The notes under the pieces are model-generated. The model was not told the origin of the DNA and made no database searches. It worked only from the letters and a program-made list of their open reading frames with translations. A program made the position numbers and the translations under genes. 64,000 nt of DNA from Microbulbifer rhizosphaerae (lineage in GTDB: Bacteria; Pseudomonadota; Gammaproteobacteria; Pseudomonadales; Cellvibrionaceae), in NCBI RefSeq assembly GCF_014191725.1, contig NZ_JACHWZ010000011.1:141767-205766 (forward strand), read 5' to 3'. Positions 57,248-64,000 of the stretch are shown here, in pieces. Every line of letters starts with the position of its first letter. The stretch's first letter is position 1.

Positions 57248-57326
57248 GAAGTCCAAACAAAATGTCCGGCAAAGTCACGGAATTCAACCTATGCTTAGGA
57301 GCGAAACGGCAATTTGCGGAGGTTGT

Positions 57327-57770
57327 ATGTACCGCCACCTGCCCCTGTTAGCATTGATTCTGATCTTCGGCCTAACCGGCTGTGACCGCGATAGAGACGA
57401 CACCCCCCAGCCCATGGAACCGGGGGGAACGATGGAAGAGCCCGTCACTCCCAATGGGGACACCACCACGGACGGTATGGACGACGGCACCACCATGGAC
57501 GATGGAACAACCACCGACACACAGATCTGCACGCCGGAATGGTTTGCCTGGGTCCACCAGGAGGTCCAGACCATGCCCGATGGCAACATCACCCAGCTCT
57601 ACCCCAGCGGCCTGCCGGAAATAGGTAGTGAGGAATGGTTTATCGCCGTCGACAGGCTCACCGGAGGCACCGGCACCCAGGGCCAGGGCCCGGAGGGCGG
57701 CACCCCCGAATGGTGTGCCATGATCCAGCAACGGCTCAGCCAGTCCTCTCAGTCCCCCCAGACTCCCTGA
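57327..57770 (+). CDS. Small lipoprotein, function unknown
   Basis: A 147-residue lipoprotein with lipobox GLTGC (C19). A low-complexity stretch rich in T, D, G and M follows (for example TTTDGMDDGTTMDDGTTTD). The globular part has two similar short units, ICTPEWFAWVHQEVQT and GTPEWCAMIQQRL, each with C/W spacing, that could form a disulfide. Not recognised. The ATG at 57327 is fixed by GGAGG upstream. Confidence 0.75.
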   Translation: MYRHLPLLALILIFGLTGCDRDRDDTPQPMEPGGTMEEPVTPNGDTTTDGMDDGTTMDDGTTTDTQICTPEWFAWVHQEVQTMPDGNITQLYPSGLPEIGSEEWFIAVDRLTGGTGTQGQGPEGGTPEWCAMIQQRLSQSSQSPQTP

Positions 57771-57785
57771 TTCTCGCAAACCCTC

Positions 57786-57806
57786 CGGGCCGGTTCCGCC
57801 GGCCCG
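57786..57806 (+). terminator. Hairpin after the small lipoprotein gene
   Basis: Eight-base stem CGGGCCGG/CCGGCCCG with a five-base loop followed by CGTTT, 15 bases past the lipoprotein stop. The short T-run makes it a weak terminator before the PepSY gene. Confidence 0.5.
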
Positions 57807-57834
57807 CGTTTCCCAAACAGCAGAGGAACACACA

Positions 57835-58104
57835 ATGATTCCGGCAAAAAACCTGTTGCTGGCTTTCATTTTTGGTGCAGTCCTGCAACAGCCGGCCCTG
57901 GCCGACGAAAAACCCCCGCCCGGGGCCATGGCCCTGTCGACGGTCCTCACCAAACTGGAACAGCAGGGTTATACCCCCATTGTCGATGTCTCGCTCGACA
58001 ACGGACACTGGGAAGTGGCAGCCTACAAGAGCAACGAAAAGCGGGATCTGGAAGTGGACCCCAATTCCGGCAAAATACTCTCGGACAAGCCGGAGGGCGA
58101 TTGA
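57835..58104 (+). CDS. PepSY-domain periplasmic protein
   Basis: An 89-residue exported protein (signal peptide ending PALADE) made of one PepSY domain: LSTVLTKLEQQGYTPIVDVS, then GHWEVAAYKSNEKRDLEVDP and GKIL. Small PepSY proteins are thought to inhibit peptidases or sense envelope signals; the role here is unknown. It sits downstream of the small lipoprotein in the same direction. Confidence 0.85.
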   Translation: MIPAKNLLLAFIFGAVLQQPALADEKPPPGAMALSTVLTKLEQQGYTPIVDVSLDNGHWEVAAYKSNEKRDLEVDPNSGKILSDKPEGD

Positions 58105-58255
58105 CCCCTCCTCCCAGCTCCCTCTCCCGAGGGAGCACGACATTCCTTCTCCTGTTTCCGAAAAAATCGGCGAGGTGGTACCGATGTGTCCCCCCGCCAA
58201 CCAGATGCTACGGCCGTGTTAAAGTGGCGGCTCAATTCATCGGGGAGCAGGTCCC

Positions 58256-59188
58256 ATGTCCGCATCGGCCATCGTCACTTTTGCTGTACTGGTTATTGTC
58301 GCTGTTATCCTGATTCGTGAGCATCGGCGGGAAGCCCGGCCCCGCGGCTCCCTGCAGGCAGCGGTAACCTCCCATACCGAACCGGAACTGGCGGACAGCG
58401 AGGTGGAAAAGATACTGAACTCCATTGATGCTCAACTGGAAGCGCACCGGCTGGACTATATCAACCTACGGCCGGTTGCCGCACCCGCGCCAACCCCCTG
58501 GAGCGGCAAATTCGGCGGCAAAGCCTACTGGCCCAGGACGGCGCCCTATCCCGAGGCGGAAAACGGCCACAAACTGTACCTGTTGGCCCAGCTCAATTTT
58601 TCCGAACTGCCCGCCCTGCCCGGCTACCCGGAAAGGGGCCTGCTGCAGTTCTTTACTACCGACGACGACCTGATGGGCCTGAGCTTTGCGGACAGCGGTG
58701 GGAAACAGGCGGAACTGAGAAAAAACCCGGGCAATTTCCGGGTCGTCTACCACGAGGAAATTCTCGAAGACCCGGGTGCGCTGGAAACCGAAGTTCCGGA
58801 TACCGGCGAAGCCGAATATTTTCCGTTGTCGGCCGAGTACGCCCTCAAGGCGGAGCGGAAATCCGGCTTGCCCAGCAGTACCGATTACCGCTTTGAACAG
58901 ACAGGTATCGATCTCACAGCCATGCCGGACCAGGTAATGGACGCTCTCTGGGAGCGCAACGACGCCGCCGGCAGCCGGGTCGGCGGCTATGCCACATTCA
59001 CCCAGGACGACCCTCGCTACGGCCAGCCGCAGGACGCCTGGCTGCTGCTCTTCCAGATGGACACCTCTTACGATGACACCGTGGATATCATGTGGGGGGA
59101 CTGCGGCGTGGGCAATTTATTTATCCAGCCGGACGCCCTGGCAAAACGGGACTTCAGCAGGGTCTGGTACAACTGGGACTGCTGCTGA
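58256..59188 (+). CDS. YwqG (DUF1963) family protein with N-terminal anchor
   Basis: A 310-residue protein. An N-terminal helix (AIVTFAVLVIVAVILI) anchors it, and from about residue 70 comes the YwqG/DUF1963 fold (GGKAYWPRTAPYPEAENGHK, then LYLLAQLNFSELP and LLQFFTTDD). It ends VGNLFIQPDALAKRDFSRVW, the usual family C-terminus. Function unknown. YwqG proteins are often cytosolic, so the membrane anchor is a variation. Confidence 0.86.
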   Translation: MSASAIVTFAVLVIVAVILIREHRREARPRGSLQAAVTSHTEPELADSEVEKILNSIDAQLEAHRLDYINLRPVAAPAPTPWSGKFGGKAYWPRTAPYPEAENGHKLYLLAQLNFSELPALPGYPERGLLQFFTTDDDLMGLSFADSGGKQAELRKNPGNFRVVYHEEILEDPGALETEVPDTGEAEYFPLSAEYALKAERKSGLPSSTDYRFEQTGIDLTAMPDQVMDALWERNDAAGSRVGGYATFTQDDPRYGQPQDAWLLLFQMDTSYDDTVDIMWGDCGVGNLFIQPDALAKRDFSRVWYNWDCC

Positions 59189-59208
59189 CAGCGATCCCGG
59201 CCAAAACC

Positions 59209-60273
59209 TCAGATCGCTCCCGCCTCCCCCGCAATCAGGGTCAGCAGCCGGCTAAAAGCCTCGTTGGCGGCCATGGTGGAGGACTCCTCCATGGTGTGAT
59301 AACCGGTGGTCGGTATCTGCAGCGTAGTGCCCTGCACAAAGCCGTTGGATGCCAGAACTATGCGCCCCAATTCCGTACTGCCCAGGGACTGGGGCTCGTT
59401 GCCCAAGGCGACGGCCTCGCGGTTCTGCTCGTCGATATAGATATCCTTAAATCCGTAGCTGATACCGTTTGAGCGGCACAGGCTCTCCACCATCGCGGTG
59501 GTTCGCGGATGAAACTCCGCATTGGCATCGCGCCCGCGCAGCACCACCTGCTGGCGATCGGCGGTTTCCCGATCCGGATAGGGGCTGGTATCCACCACAA
59601 TCAAACGATCGGTGCCGTCATTGAAACGGCGAAACCACTCCAGCAGGTACCGCCAGCTGCTGCCCGCCTCCTCCTGTGCGGTGAAGAACGCAGTGCCCTG
59701 GAAACCCAGGGCGTAGAGGTGCACCAGGTGCGTCGCGGTGAGCACATTGTCCAGTTGCGCACTCAGAATGCCGTTGGCCATGGTCAACCGGTCGGTAAAG
59801 GCCACCGGCGTCCCGGCCACCAGGTGTTCCAGACCGTCCACCTCAAAGATCAGGTTGTTGCGGTACTCGCATACATAGGCGTTCCTGATCACCCCGGTAC
59901 CGCGGTAGGAACCCGACCAGGGTTCGTAGGCCATCACCGGCACCGACTGGAAGCGATCGACGATTTTCATCATCAGCTTTTCCGACACCGAATTGCCCAG
60001 CAGATCCGAGCGGTTGCCGGTGACAAAGGCCGCGTACTGGAACTCGTTCGGCCCGGTACAAATCAGCCCGTGGCGATCGATATGCGCCGAAAACATGGCC
60101 GCATCCGGCCTGTCCCCCTGCGCCACCAGCAGCCCCTCATACCAGGTCACCCTAGCCCCGCGCTCCTCCAGCGCGCGCTGCAACACCCGGAAAAACGCAT
60201 GTTCCGCACCCACTACACTGGGGCTGCGGATCAACTCTTTCAAAAGATCGATAAACTGGTCGGCTCCCTGCAT
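59209..60273 (-). CDS. M42/M20-like metallo-aminopeptidase
   Basis: A 354-residue dinuclear zinc peptidase. Ligand positions are visible: H64 and D66 (SAHIDRHG), bridging D175 (AQLDNVL), the catalytic E201-E202 pair (TAQEEAG), D228 (VVDTSPYPD) and H326 (TGYHTMEES). This is the M42 (deblocking/tetrahedral aminopeptidase) order. No signal peptide, so cytosolic. Lies 62 bases from a glutamine-amidotransferase-like gene on the same strand, perhaps an operon. Confidence 0.88.
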   Translation of the reverse strand: MQGADQFIDLLKELIRSPSVVGAEHAFFRVLQRALEERGARVTWYEGLLVAQGDRPDAAMFSAHIDRHGLICTGPNEFQYAAFVTGNRSDLLGNSVSEKLMMKIVDRFQSVPVMAYEPWSGSYRGTGVIRNAYVCEYRNNLIFEVDGLEHLVAGTPVAFTDRLTMANGILSAQLDNVLTATHLVHLYALGFQGTAFFTAQEEAGSSWRYLLEWFRRFNDGTDRLIVVDTSPYPDRETADRQQVVLRGRDANAEFHPRTTAMVESLCRSNGISYGFKDIYIDEQNREAVALGNEPQSLGSTELGRIVLASNGFVQGTTLQIPTTGYHTMEESSTMAANEAFSRLLTLIAGEAGAI

Positions 60274-60335
60274 GGATGGGAATACCTCTGTAAAAACTGC
60301 AAAGTGTTTAACCAGACCGCCTGCGTTGCGGGGTT

Positions 60336-61028
60336 CTATTTCACACAGGCCTGAACAAACGCCCGAACCAGCGGCGAAAGCTGCCCCTGCAAGGCCCAGC
60401 GCTCGGGCTGGAACAGGGTCGCGATAAAGAACGGATGCCTGTCCAGTTCGATCGCGCGGATCTCATCGGTCATATCGAAAGCGCAGCCACGCATGGGGCC
60501 CCCGAGCAGCGCCCGCCTGAATTCGGGGTTCAGCCCATAGCGGCAGCGATAGCCCTCTGAAATTTCACTGACGCCATAAGCCCGGTAAATCAGCGTGTCT
60601 GGGTCGAGGCGTACCAACCCGGTGGTTTCCACCAGCGCGCAGGCCAGCGGTGAAACCACCGCCCTCTTCGCCTCCGGGTTGGACTCCGCGTGATCCGCGT
60701 CCTCCCAACCCAGCACATTGCGGGCGTACTCCAGGATCGCATGCTGGAAACCGCCACAGGTGCCGAGAAAGGCAACCTGGTTCTCCCGCGCCCAGCGGAT
60801 CGCCAGCAATGCCCCATCCATATCCTGATAGGGCGTGGCCGGGACACACCAGATTCCGCTGTAACCGGCCAGGCGCCCCGCGGAGCGGATTTCCGGTGTG
60901 GGCACCCACTCATATTCGACGCCGGTGCCCAGCGCGGACACGGCCATTTCAAGAGACGGGGGGATAGCCTGATGGGCCGGCACCGATGGATCGAAATCAC
61001 CGACCAGCCCGATAGTTGCGACAGTCAT
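60336..61028 (-). CDS. CTP synthase C-terminal-like glutamine amidotransferase domain protein
   Basis: A 230-residue class I glutamine-amidotransferase fold resembling the C-terminal half of CTP synthase, without the synthetase half. The nucleophile elbow is FLGTCGGFQHAILEYARNVLG with C91. The C-terminal HPFFIATLFQPE matches the H-x-E part of the triad region. The natural acceptor is unknown; such stand-alone proteins are widespread in gammaproteobacteria. Upstream neighbour of the M42 peptidase. Confidence 0.85.
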   Translation of the reverse strand: MTVATIGLVGDFDPSVPAHQAIPPSLEMAVSALGTGVEYEWVPTPEIRSAGRLAGYSGIWCVPATPYQDMDGALLAIRWARENQVAFLGTCGGFQHAILEYARNVLGWEDADHAESNPEAKRAVVSPLACALVETTGLVRLDPDTLIYRAYGVSEISEGYRCRYGLNPEFRRALLGGPMRGCAFDMTDEIRAIELDRHPFFIATLFQPERWALQGQLSPLVRAFVQACVK

Positions 61029-61101
61029 GGATTAATCCCAGCTGATTTCAACAAAAGGTCGAAGTACGGAGCCAGTCAGGGGGACCTGCGGCTCGCCTGA
61101 T

Positions 61102-62163
61102 TCATGTCGCGGAAGGCATATCCCCGGAACCGGTCTCCTTCGGCTTGCCCACAGTATATCCCTCAACCCGATGCACGAGCGACACCAAAACGAAGCTCAG
61201 CAGCATCAGCAGATACCAGGAGGATAGCTTGGCCAGAGGCACCATATTCCAGGCAGCAGCCTGGCTCGGGTAGATCCAGATATTCACAAAGGTCGCGATG
61301 TTCTCCGCCAGCCAGATAAACCCCGCCACCAGCAGCCACCCAACCAGCAGCGGCATCTGCCGGTAGGCCAGGTCCACCCGGAAGTGAATCTGCGTGCGCC
61401 AGAACAGCAGCCCGGTCCAGCCCAGCAACAGCCAGCGCAAGTCCGGGACAAAGTGGTGGGCAAAGAAGTTGATATAGATCAGCGCAACCAGCAATACCGC
61501 CCAGTGATATGCCGGGTACCCCGTGTAGCGAAACTCAAAGATGCGCCAGATCCGCGCAATATAGCTGCCCACCGCACTGTACATAAAGCCGGTAAACAGG
61601 GGCACATTGCCGATGCCAAACACAAAGGGCTCCGGGTAAACCCAGGAACCGATGGCATCGGCGGTCTTGAACAACTCCATCACCGTAGCCACCAGATGGA
61701 AGACCACGATCACCAGCGCCTCGCGCGGCGTTTCGAAGCGAAACACCAACAGGAACAACTGGAAGCCGACGGCAACGAGAAAAATAAAGTCGTAGCGGTG
61801 CAGGGATTCCAGCGGATACCAGTATTTGGTCAGGATCATCACCGCCAGCAGGAAGCCGCCGAACAGGCAGGCGTAGGCCTGTTTGAGGCCGAAAAGAAAT
61901 AATTCCCTAACCGCGCCAAACGGCATACCGTGCTTACTGTTTCTTTTCAAAGAGCTGATGAAACAGGCGCTCGGATCGCTTAGGCCCTCGTCAGTAAGGA
62001 CTACAGACTTGGCCTTGCCGACAGGATCGAAAATAAATCCTTTTTCGCAAAGCCTGCCCAAGGCAGACCAGTCGAAGGACTTCCAGGACCGACAGCCATC
62101 GTGAAGCGTCAAATACAATAGGGCCAGAATGGTCTCATCGATTTTATCTTTATCAATTTCCAT
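61102..62163 (-). CDS. DUF6429-DUF817 fusion, membrane protein
   Basis: A 353-residue chimera. Residues 1-65 match DUF6429, normally a complete small protein ([20 protein letters not shown], then [15 protein letters not shown] and [13 protein letters not shown]). From about 82 ([20 protein letters not shown]) to the end is DUF817, an integral membrane family with eight or nine helices. Both parts have unknown function. An internal ATG (MPFGAVREL) is where an ordinary DUF817 protein would begin. AAGGAAG lies upstream of the ATG at 62163, one base past the stop of the small ORF before it. Confidence 0.8.
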   Translation of the reverse strand: MEIDKDKIDETILALLYLTLHDGCRSWKSFDWSALGRLCEKGFIFDPVGKAKSVVLTDEGLSDPSACFISSLKRNSKHGMPFGAVRELFLFGLKQAYACLFGGFLLAVMILTKYWYPLESLHRYDFIFLVAVGFQLFLLVFRFETPREALVIVVFHLVATVMELFKTADAIGSWVYPEPFVFGIGNVPLFTGFMYSAVGSYIARIWRIFEFRYTGYPAYHWAVLLVALIYINFFAHHFVPDLRWLLLGWTGLLFWRTQIHFRVDLAYRQMPLLVGWLLVAGFIWLAENIATFVNIWIYPSQAAAWNMVPLAKLSSWYLLMLLSFVLVSLVHRVEGYTVGKPKETGSGDMPSAT

Positions 62164-62164
62164 C

Positions 62165-62416
62165 TTAGAACTTCCTTAATTTAGCTTCGAATTGTTTTTT
62201 GTTTTCCAGGATTGCATAGCCAATAGGTGAAAACCGCTGGTCAAACCCGCACCAAGTTATCGACATCGGTTTAGCGGTGTACAACCTCTTCACCTTGAAT
62301 GCCTTACAACATAGAAAGGTAATTCCCTCACATATTTTGTGCAAGGGAACTCGTAGAAAATAGTTCGTAATACATTCATGCGAATCGTCAGTTAACGCCG
62401 CGCACACCGGCGGCAA
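62165..62416 (-). CDS. Small hypothetical protein in the cassette-like region
   Basis: An open frame of 83 codons ending QFEAKLRKF, one base before the DUF6429-DUF817 start. Its N-terminal third lies inside the attC-like site at 62390, so the real start may be later, for example [12 protein letters not shown] at 62266. Lower GC than the chromosome backbone. Not recognised; possibly non-coding. Confidence 0.35.
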   Translation of the reverse strand: MPPVCAALTDDSHECITNYFLRVPLHKICEGITFLCCKAFKVKRLYTAKPMSITWCGFDQRFSPIGYAILENKKQFEAKLRKF

Positions 62417-62449
62417 CCGAAGGCTGCGAAGTGCTGCGATTGGTTATGA
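62390..62449 (-). other. attC-like recombination site 2 (candidate)
   Basis: Read on the minus strand, TCATAAC and GTTAACT form the ends, GCAGCAC and GTGTGC pair with one extra G in the first arm, and CAGCC/GGTTG pairs inside. The one-base bulge and 60-nt size are attC features, but the outer boxes fit the consensus poorly. It lies five bases after the stop of the zinc-ribbon gene. Confidence 0.4.
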
Positions 62450-62453
62450 GTGC

Positions 62454-62732
62454 TCACTTCTTGCCACCAAAGTTATGATGTTGAAACTGTGGCACAACGA
62501 CTTCCTTACCCCTCGTGAGCTTTTGACCGCAATAAGGGCAGAACGCCACCTGAACCTTAACGGTCTCGATTGTCTGCCCCTCATACTCAAGATAATGGTC
62601 GCGCTCAAGATCTTCCTCTGTCGCTACCATATTCAGGTTTAGATAGACATCAGGGCCGTCTTCTTCGAACCATACCTCAGCGAGTGAGCAAGAAGAGCAT
62701 CTATGAATCAAATCTCGAACCTCTTCAAGCAT
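62454..62732 (-). CDS. Small zinc-ribbon-like cassette protein
   Basis: A 92-residue protein with two CxxC pairs, C12/C15 (RCSSCSL) and C65/C68 (AFCPYCGQKL), which should bind one zinc ion. Between them is an acidic stretch. Not otherwise recognised. The ATG at 62732 is used; a TTG two codons upstream is possible. It lies between two attC-like sites, so it has the layout of an integron gene cassette. Confidence 0.65.
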   Translation of the reverse strand: MLEEVRDLIHRCSSCSLAEVWFEEDGPDVYLNLNMVATEEDLERDHYLEYEGQTIETVKVQVAFCPYCGQKLTRGKEVVVPQFQHHNFGGKK

Positions 62733-62767
62733 TCGCAAAAACGCCGGTTTTTAAGAGTTTTTCTACA

Positions 62768-62875
62768 GCCTGAACGTTGCAATAACCGGTGACTGGAGCT
62801 GTTTATGCGCGAAGCGCATAGCGTAAGCCGTTCGGCGTGCGTTTTTTGCGCGCGTAGTTCATTGCCTTGTTAAGC
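62768..62875 (-). other. attC-like recombination site 1 (candidate)
   Basis: On the minus strand GCTTAAC (RYYYAAC type) opens the site, GCAATGAAC pairs with GTTATTGC leaving one unpaired G, and GTTCAGGC closes it after 108 nt; a TATGCGC/GCGCATA hairpin is in the centre. The TAA stop of the preceding gene lies inside GCTTAAC, as is common in cassettes. The closing box deviates from GTTRRRY. Confidence 0.5.
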
Positions 62876-63247
62876 TTTGCCACTAAACCGCCAGCGCTCA
62901 TTGTTGAAACCATGTTCTTGACCATTTTCTATGCATCCTGGAAAGGCCCAACCACTAACAAATTCTGACCTGAAACTTTCTGCTTTCTCAGGCGGTAATC
63001 CTACGAATACAAATTTAGTGACTTTTGGATGCCCACCTTTGGGTGGAATATTGAAGATAAATTCGATAGTGCAGTTCCCACAAATCAACTTAATAGGTTT
63101 TGAAACAGCAATAGGCATTAGCTGCCCTTTGCTGTCTCTCTGCTCTAAACCACACCTTCTGACTTGAACCACCTCGGAATCCAGGGGGATTGTACTCCCC
63201 ACAGCTAGACCAGGAACAAATAGAAAAGCTAACGTACTGGGCTTCAT
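62870..63247 (-). CDS. Exported hypothetical cassette protein
   Basis: A 125-residue protein with a short hydrophobic N-terminus (STLAFLFVPGLAVGS) that may be a signal peptide. It contains two CxxC-like or paired cysteines (LICGNC) and an IEFIFNIPPKGG stretch. Not recognised. Its ATG lies directly at the 3' end of a group II intron, so the gene may be split from its own promoter, and its stop lies in attC-like site 1. AT-richer than the backbone. Confidence 0.6.
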   Translation of the reverse strand: MKPSTLAFLFVPGLAVGSTIPLDSEVVQVRRCGLEQRDSKGQLMPIAVSKPIKLICGNCTIEFIFNIPPKGGHPKVTKFVFVGLPPEKAESFRSEFVSGWAFPGCIENGQEHGFNNERWRFSGKA

Positions 63248-63249
63248 AG

Positions 63250-63909
63250 GTAGTGACGCCTCTCGCCGTAGGAACCCCGGTCACCCAAGGCCCCCGACAC
63301 AGTCCCGGACGTGCGGTTTTCCCGCATCCGGTTCCTCGGTTGTACTCGCTTTCGCGACGGGCACCTCATGCGTACACCAATCGCTTCCTCGCCCATGGCC
63401 TGATGGACGGCTTCGGGATACACAAGCGGGTAAGTGCCCGCTTGAACTGCGGCCAGGTAAAGCTGCGGTGCTTTCCTCCCCGTCGATTCAGCCATTTGAA
63501 ACTTGTCCAAGGGCTTCTCGGTAGAAGCGGTAGAGCCCTTTTTGATTACCTGTTATGCCGTAGTAGTTGTAGTGTCCCTGTAATCGCCGTTTCAGTCCAG
63601 CCACGAAGGCGTGGCCCGGGAGGTTGCGATTTCTCTTGATCCAGTCCCTTATGCGTTGCTCGGCTGCCTGTTGTTTCTTCGGCGCCGTGCGTCGCTGGAT
63701 TTGGGGTATTCCGCTTCGGTTCCAGCCCCACCAGAGTTCGAAGCCGAGGAAGTTGATCCTCGATTCGCTCTGATGGCCAGCATGGAAGCGGCTGAAGCGA
63801 CAGATCCGTGTCTTCTCCGGCGCTATGGCCAGGTGGAACTTGGCCAGTCTCTTCGGCAGCTCTCGGTAGAAGGCGTCTGCGTCTTTCTTGTACTGGAAAG
63901 CGCAGACGA
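63250..63909 (-). mobile_element. Group II intron, 3' part (outer intron)
   Basis: On the minus strand the reverse-transcriptase remnant is followed by a domain V-like hairpin (63307-63340) reading CCGGATGCGGGAAAACCGCA then CGTCCGG, and a domain VI-like segment ending near CACTAC at 63250, consistent with the AY 3' end of group II introns. In place of the catalytic AGC triad I read AAC, and the lower stem has mismatches, so the ribozyme may be inactive. The intron continues beyond 63909 but is interrupted there by another intron. Confidence 0.75.
63366..63909 (-). pseudogene. Group II intron reverse transcriptase/maturase, interrupted and frameshifted
   Basis: The part downstream of the catalytic YADD is present: VCAFQYKKDADAFYRELPKR, APEKTRICRFSRF, INFLGFELWWGWNR and LQGHYNYYGITGN. 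Near 63500-63512 the frame is lost after YREALGQ; the next frame gives the expected maturase end FKWLNRRGGKHRSFTWPQFK and stops at 63366. One base appears deleted. At 63909 the sequence FVCAF loses its preceding YADD because another intron begins. The N-terminal half is outside the window. Confidence 0.8.
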
Positions 63910-64000
63910 GTCGAGTCGCCCCGGGGACCCTCCCCCCGAGGCGCTCACAGAACCGGACGTGAACGTCTCCGCTCATCCGGCTCCTCCTATCCAGCCTGTC
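63910..64000 (-). mobile_element. Second group II intron, 3' end, nested in the first
   Basis: On the minus strand, domain V is complete (about 63948-63983): GAGCCGGATGAGCG, a GAGA tetraloop, then CGTTCACGTCCGGTTC, with the catalytic AGC triad. Domain VI follows (CCTCGGGGGGAGGGTCCCCG), and the intron ends in AC at 63910, matching the AY rule. Directly after it come TC GTC TGC, the second half of the phenylalanine codon after YADD in the outer reverse transcriptase. The rest is beyond the right edge. Confidence 0.75.

Noticed and set aside
63244..63510. Minus-strand 88-codon ORF over intron domains V and VI
   Set aside because: It is another frame of the maturase tail plus the ribozyme domain V; the conserved-looking sequence reflects RNA, not protein, conservation.
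63253..63639. Plus-strand ORF of 128 codons across the intron 3' end
   Set aside because: It is antisense to the group II intron domain V and maturase remnant, a frequent source of false hypothetical proteins.

Overview
The window is about 64 kb of GC-rich, gene-dense gammaproteobacterial chromosome. Gene orders such as hda / DUF2066 / purM-purN, tesA / ybbA-ybbP and alanine dehydrogenase opposite an Lrp-type regulator, together with many lipoprotein metallopeptidases, a FadL porin, NhaA and PutP, suggest a marine, polymer- or peptide-using organism of the Cellvibrionales (Microbulbifer-like) type. That placement is inference from gene content; no 16S gene is present.

Left part (1-21 kb): start of dnaE, a gamma-carbonic anhydrase with a DUF1289 protein, an adaptive-response pair (Ada N-terminal domain fused to AlkA, overlapping a separate Ogt), an M49-like lipoprotein peptidase, an Atm1-type ABC exporter, two Nudix hydrolases, a zinc alcohol dehydrogenase, a NIF3/YqfO-like protein, CnoX (YbbN), a YjbR protein and a DUF885 lipoprotein. 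A rearrangement scar follows, with two broken genes, then a Mut7-C protein, an Xre/MbcA-RES toxin-antitoxin pair, nhaA and tlyA. Middle (21-35 kb): phhB, class I fumarase, a coiled-coil membrane protein, sodB, a second DUF885 lipoprotein, a UspE-like protein, two decayed genes, hda, DUF2066, purM, purN, a DUF3108 protein and fadL.

35-41 kb is a nitrate uptake locus. A sigma-54-type promoter and a leader with an ANTAR-like hairpin overlapping an intrinsic terminator precede nrtA-nrtB-nrtD; a porin and a periplasmic protein with two PilJ/NarX-like motifs follow. 41-60 kb holds an M2 peptidase, the 4.5S RNA, a PTPS-like protein, rsmE, ald/lrp, an Mpo1-like protein, a macrodomain protein, putP, a lysozyme-like stray gene, ttcA, tesA-ybbA-ybbP, bioA, small secreted proteins, a YwqG-family protein, an M42 peptidase and a glutamine-amidotransferase-like protein.

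The right end (61-64 kb) is accessory and more AT-rich: a DUF6429-DUF817 fusion, small cassette-like genes with two attC-like sites, and the 3' end of a group II intron whose reverse-transcriptase gene is frameshifted and itself interrupted by a second group II intron at the YADD motif. Two palindromic repeat families are scattered through the window: a GTAGGAGCGGCC element (six sites) and a 106-109 nt two-stem element (three copies) whose arms covary.
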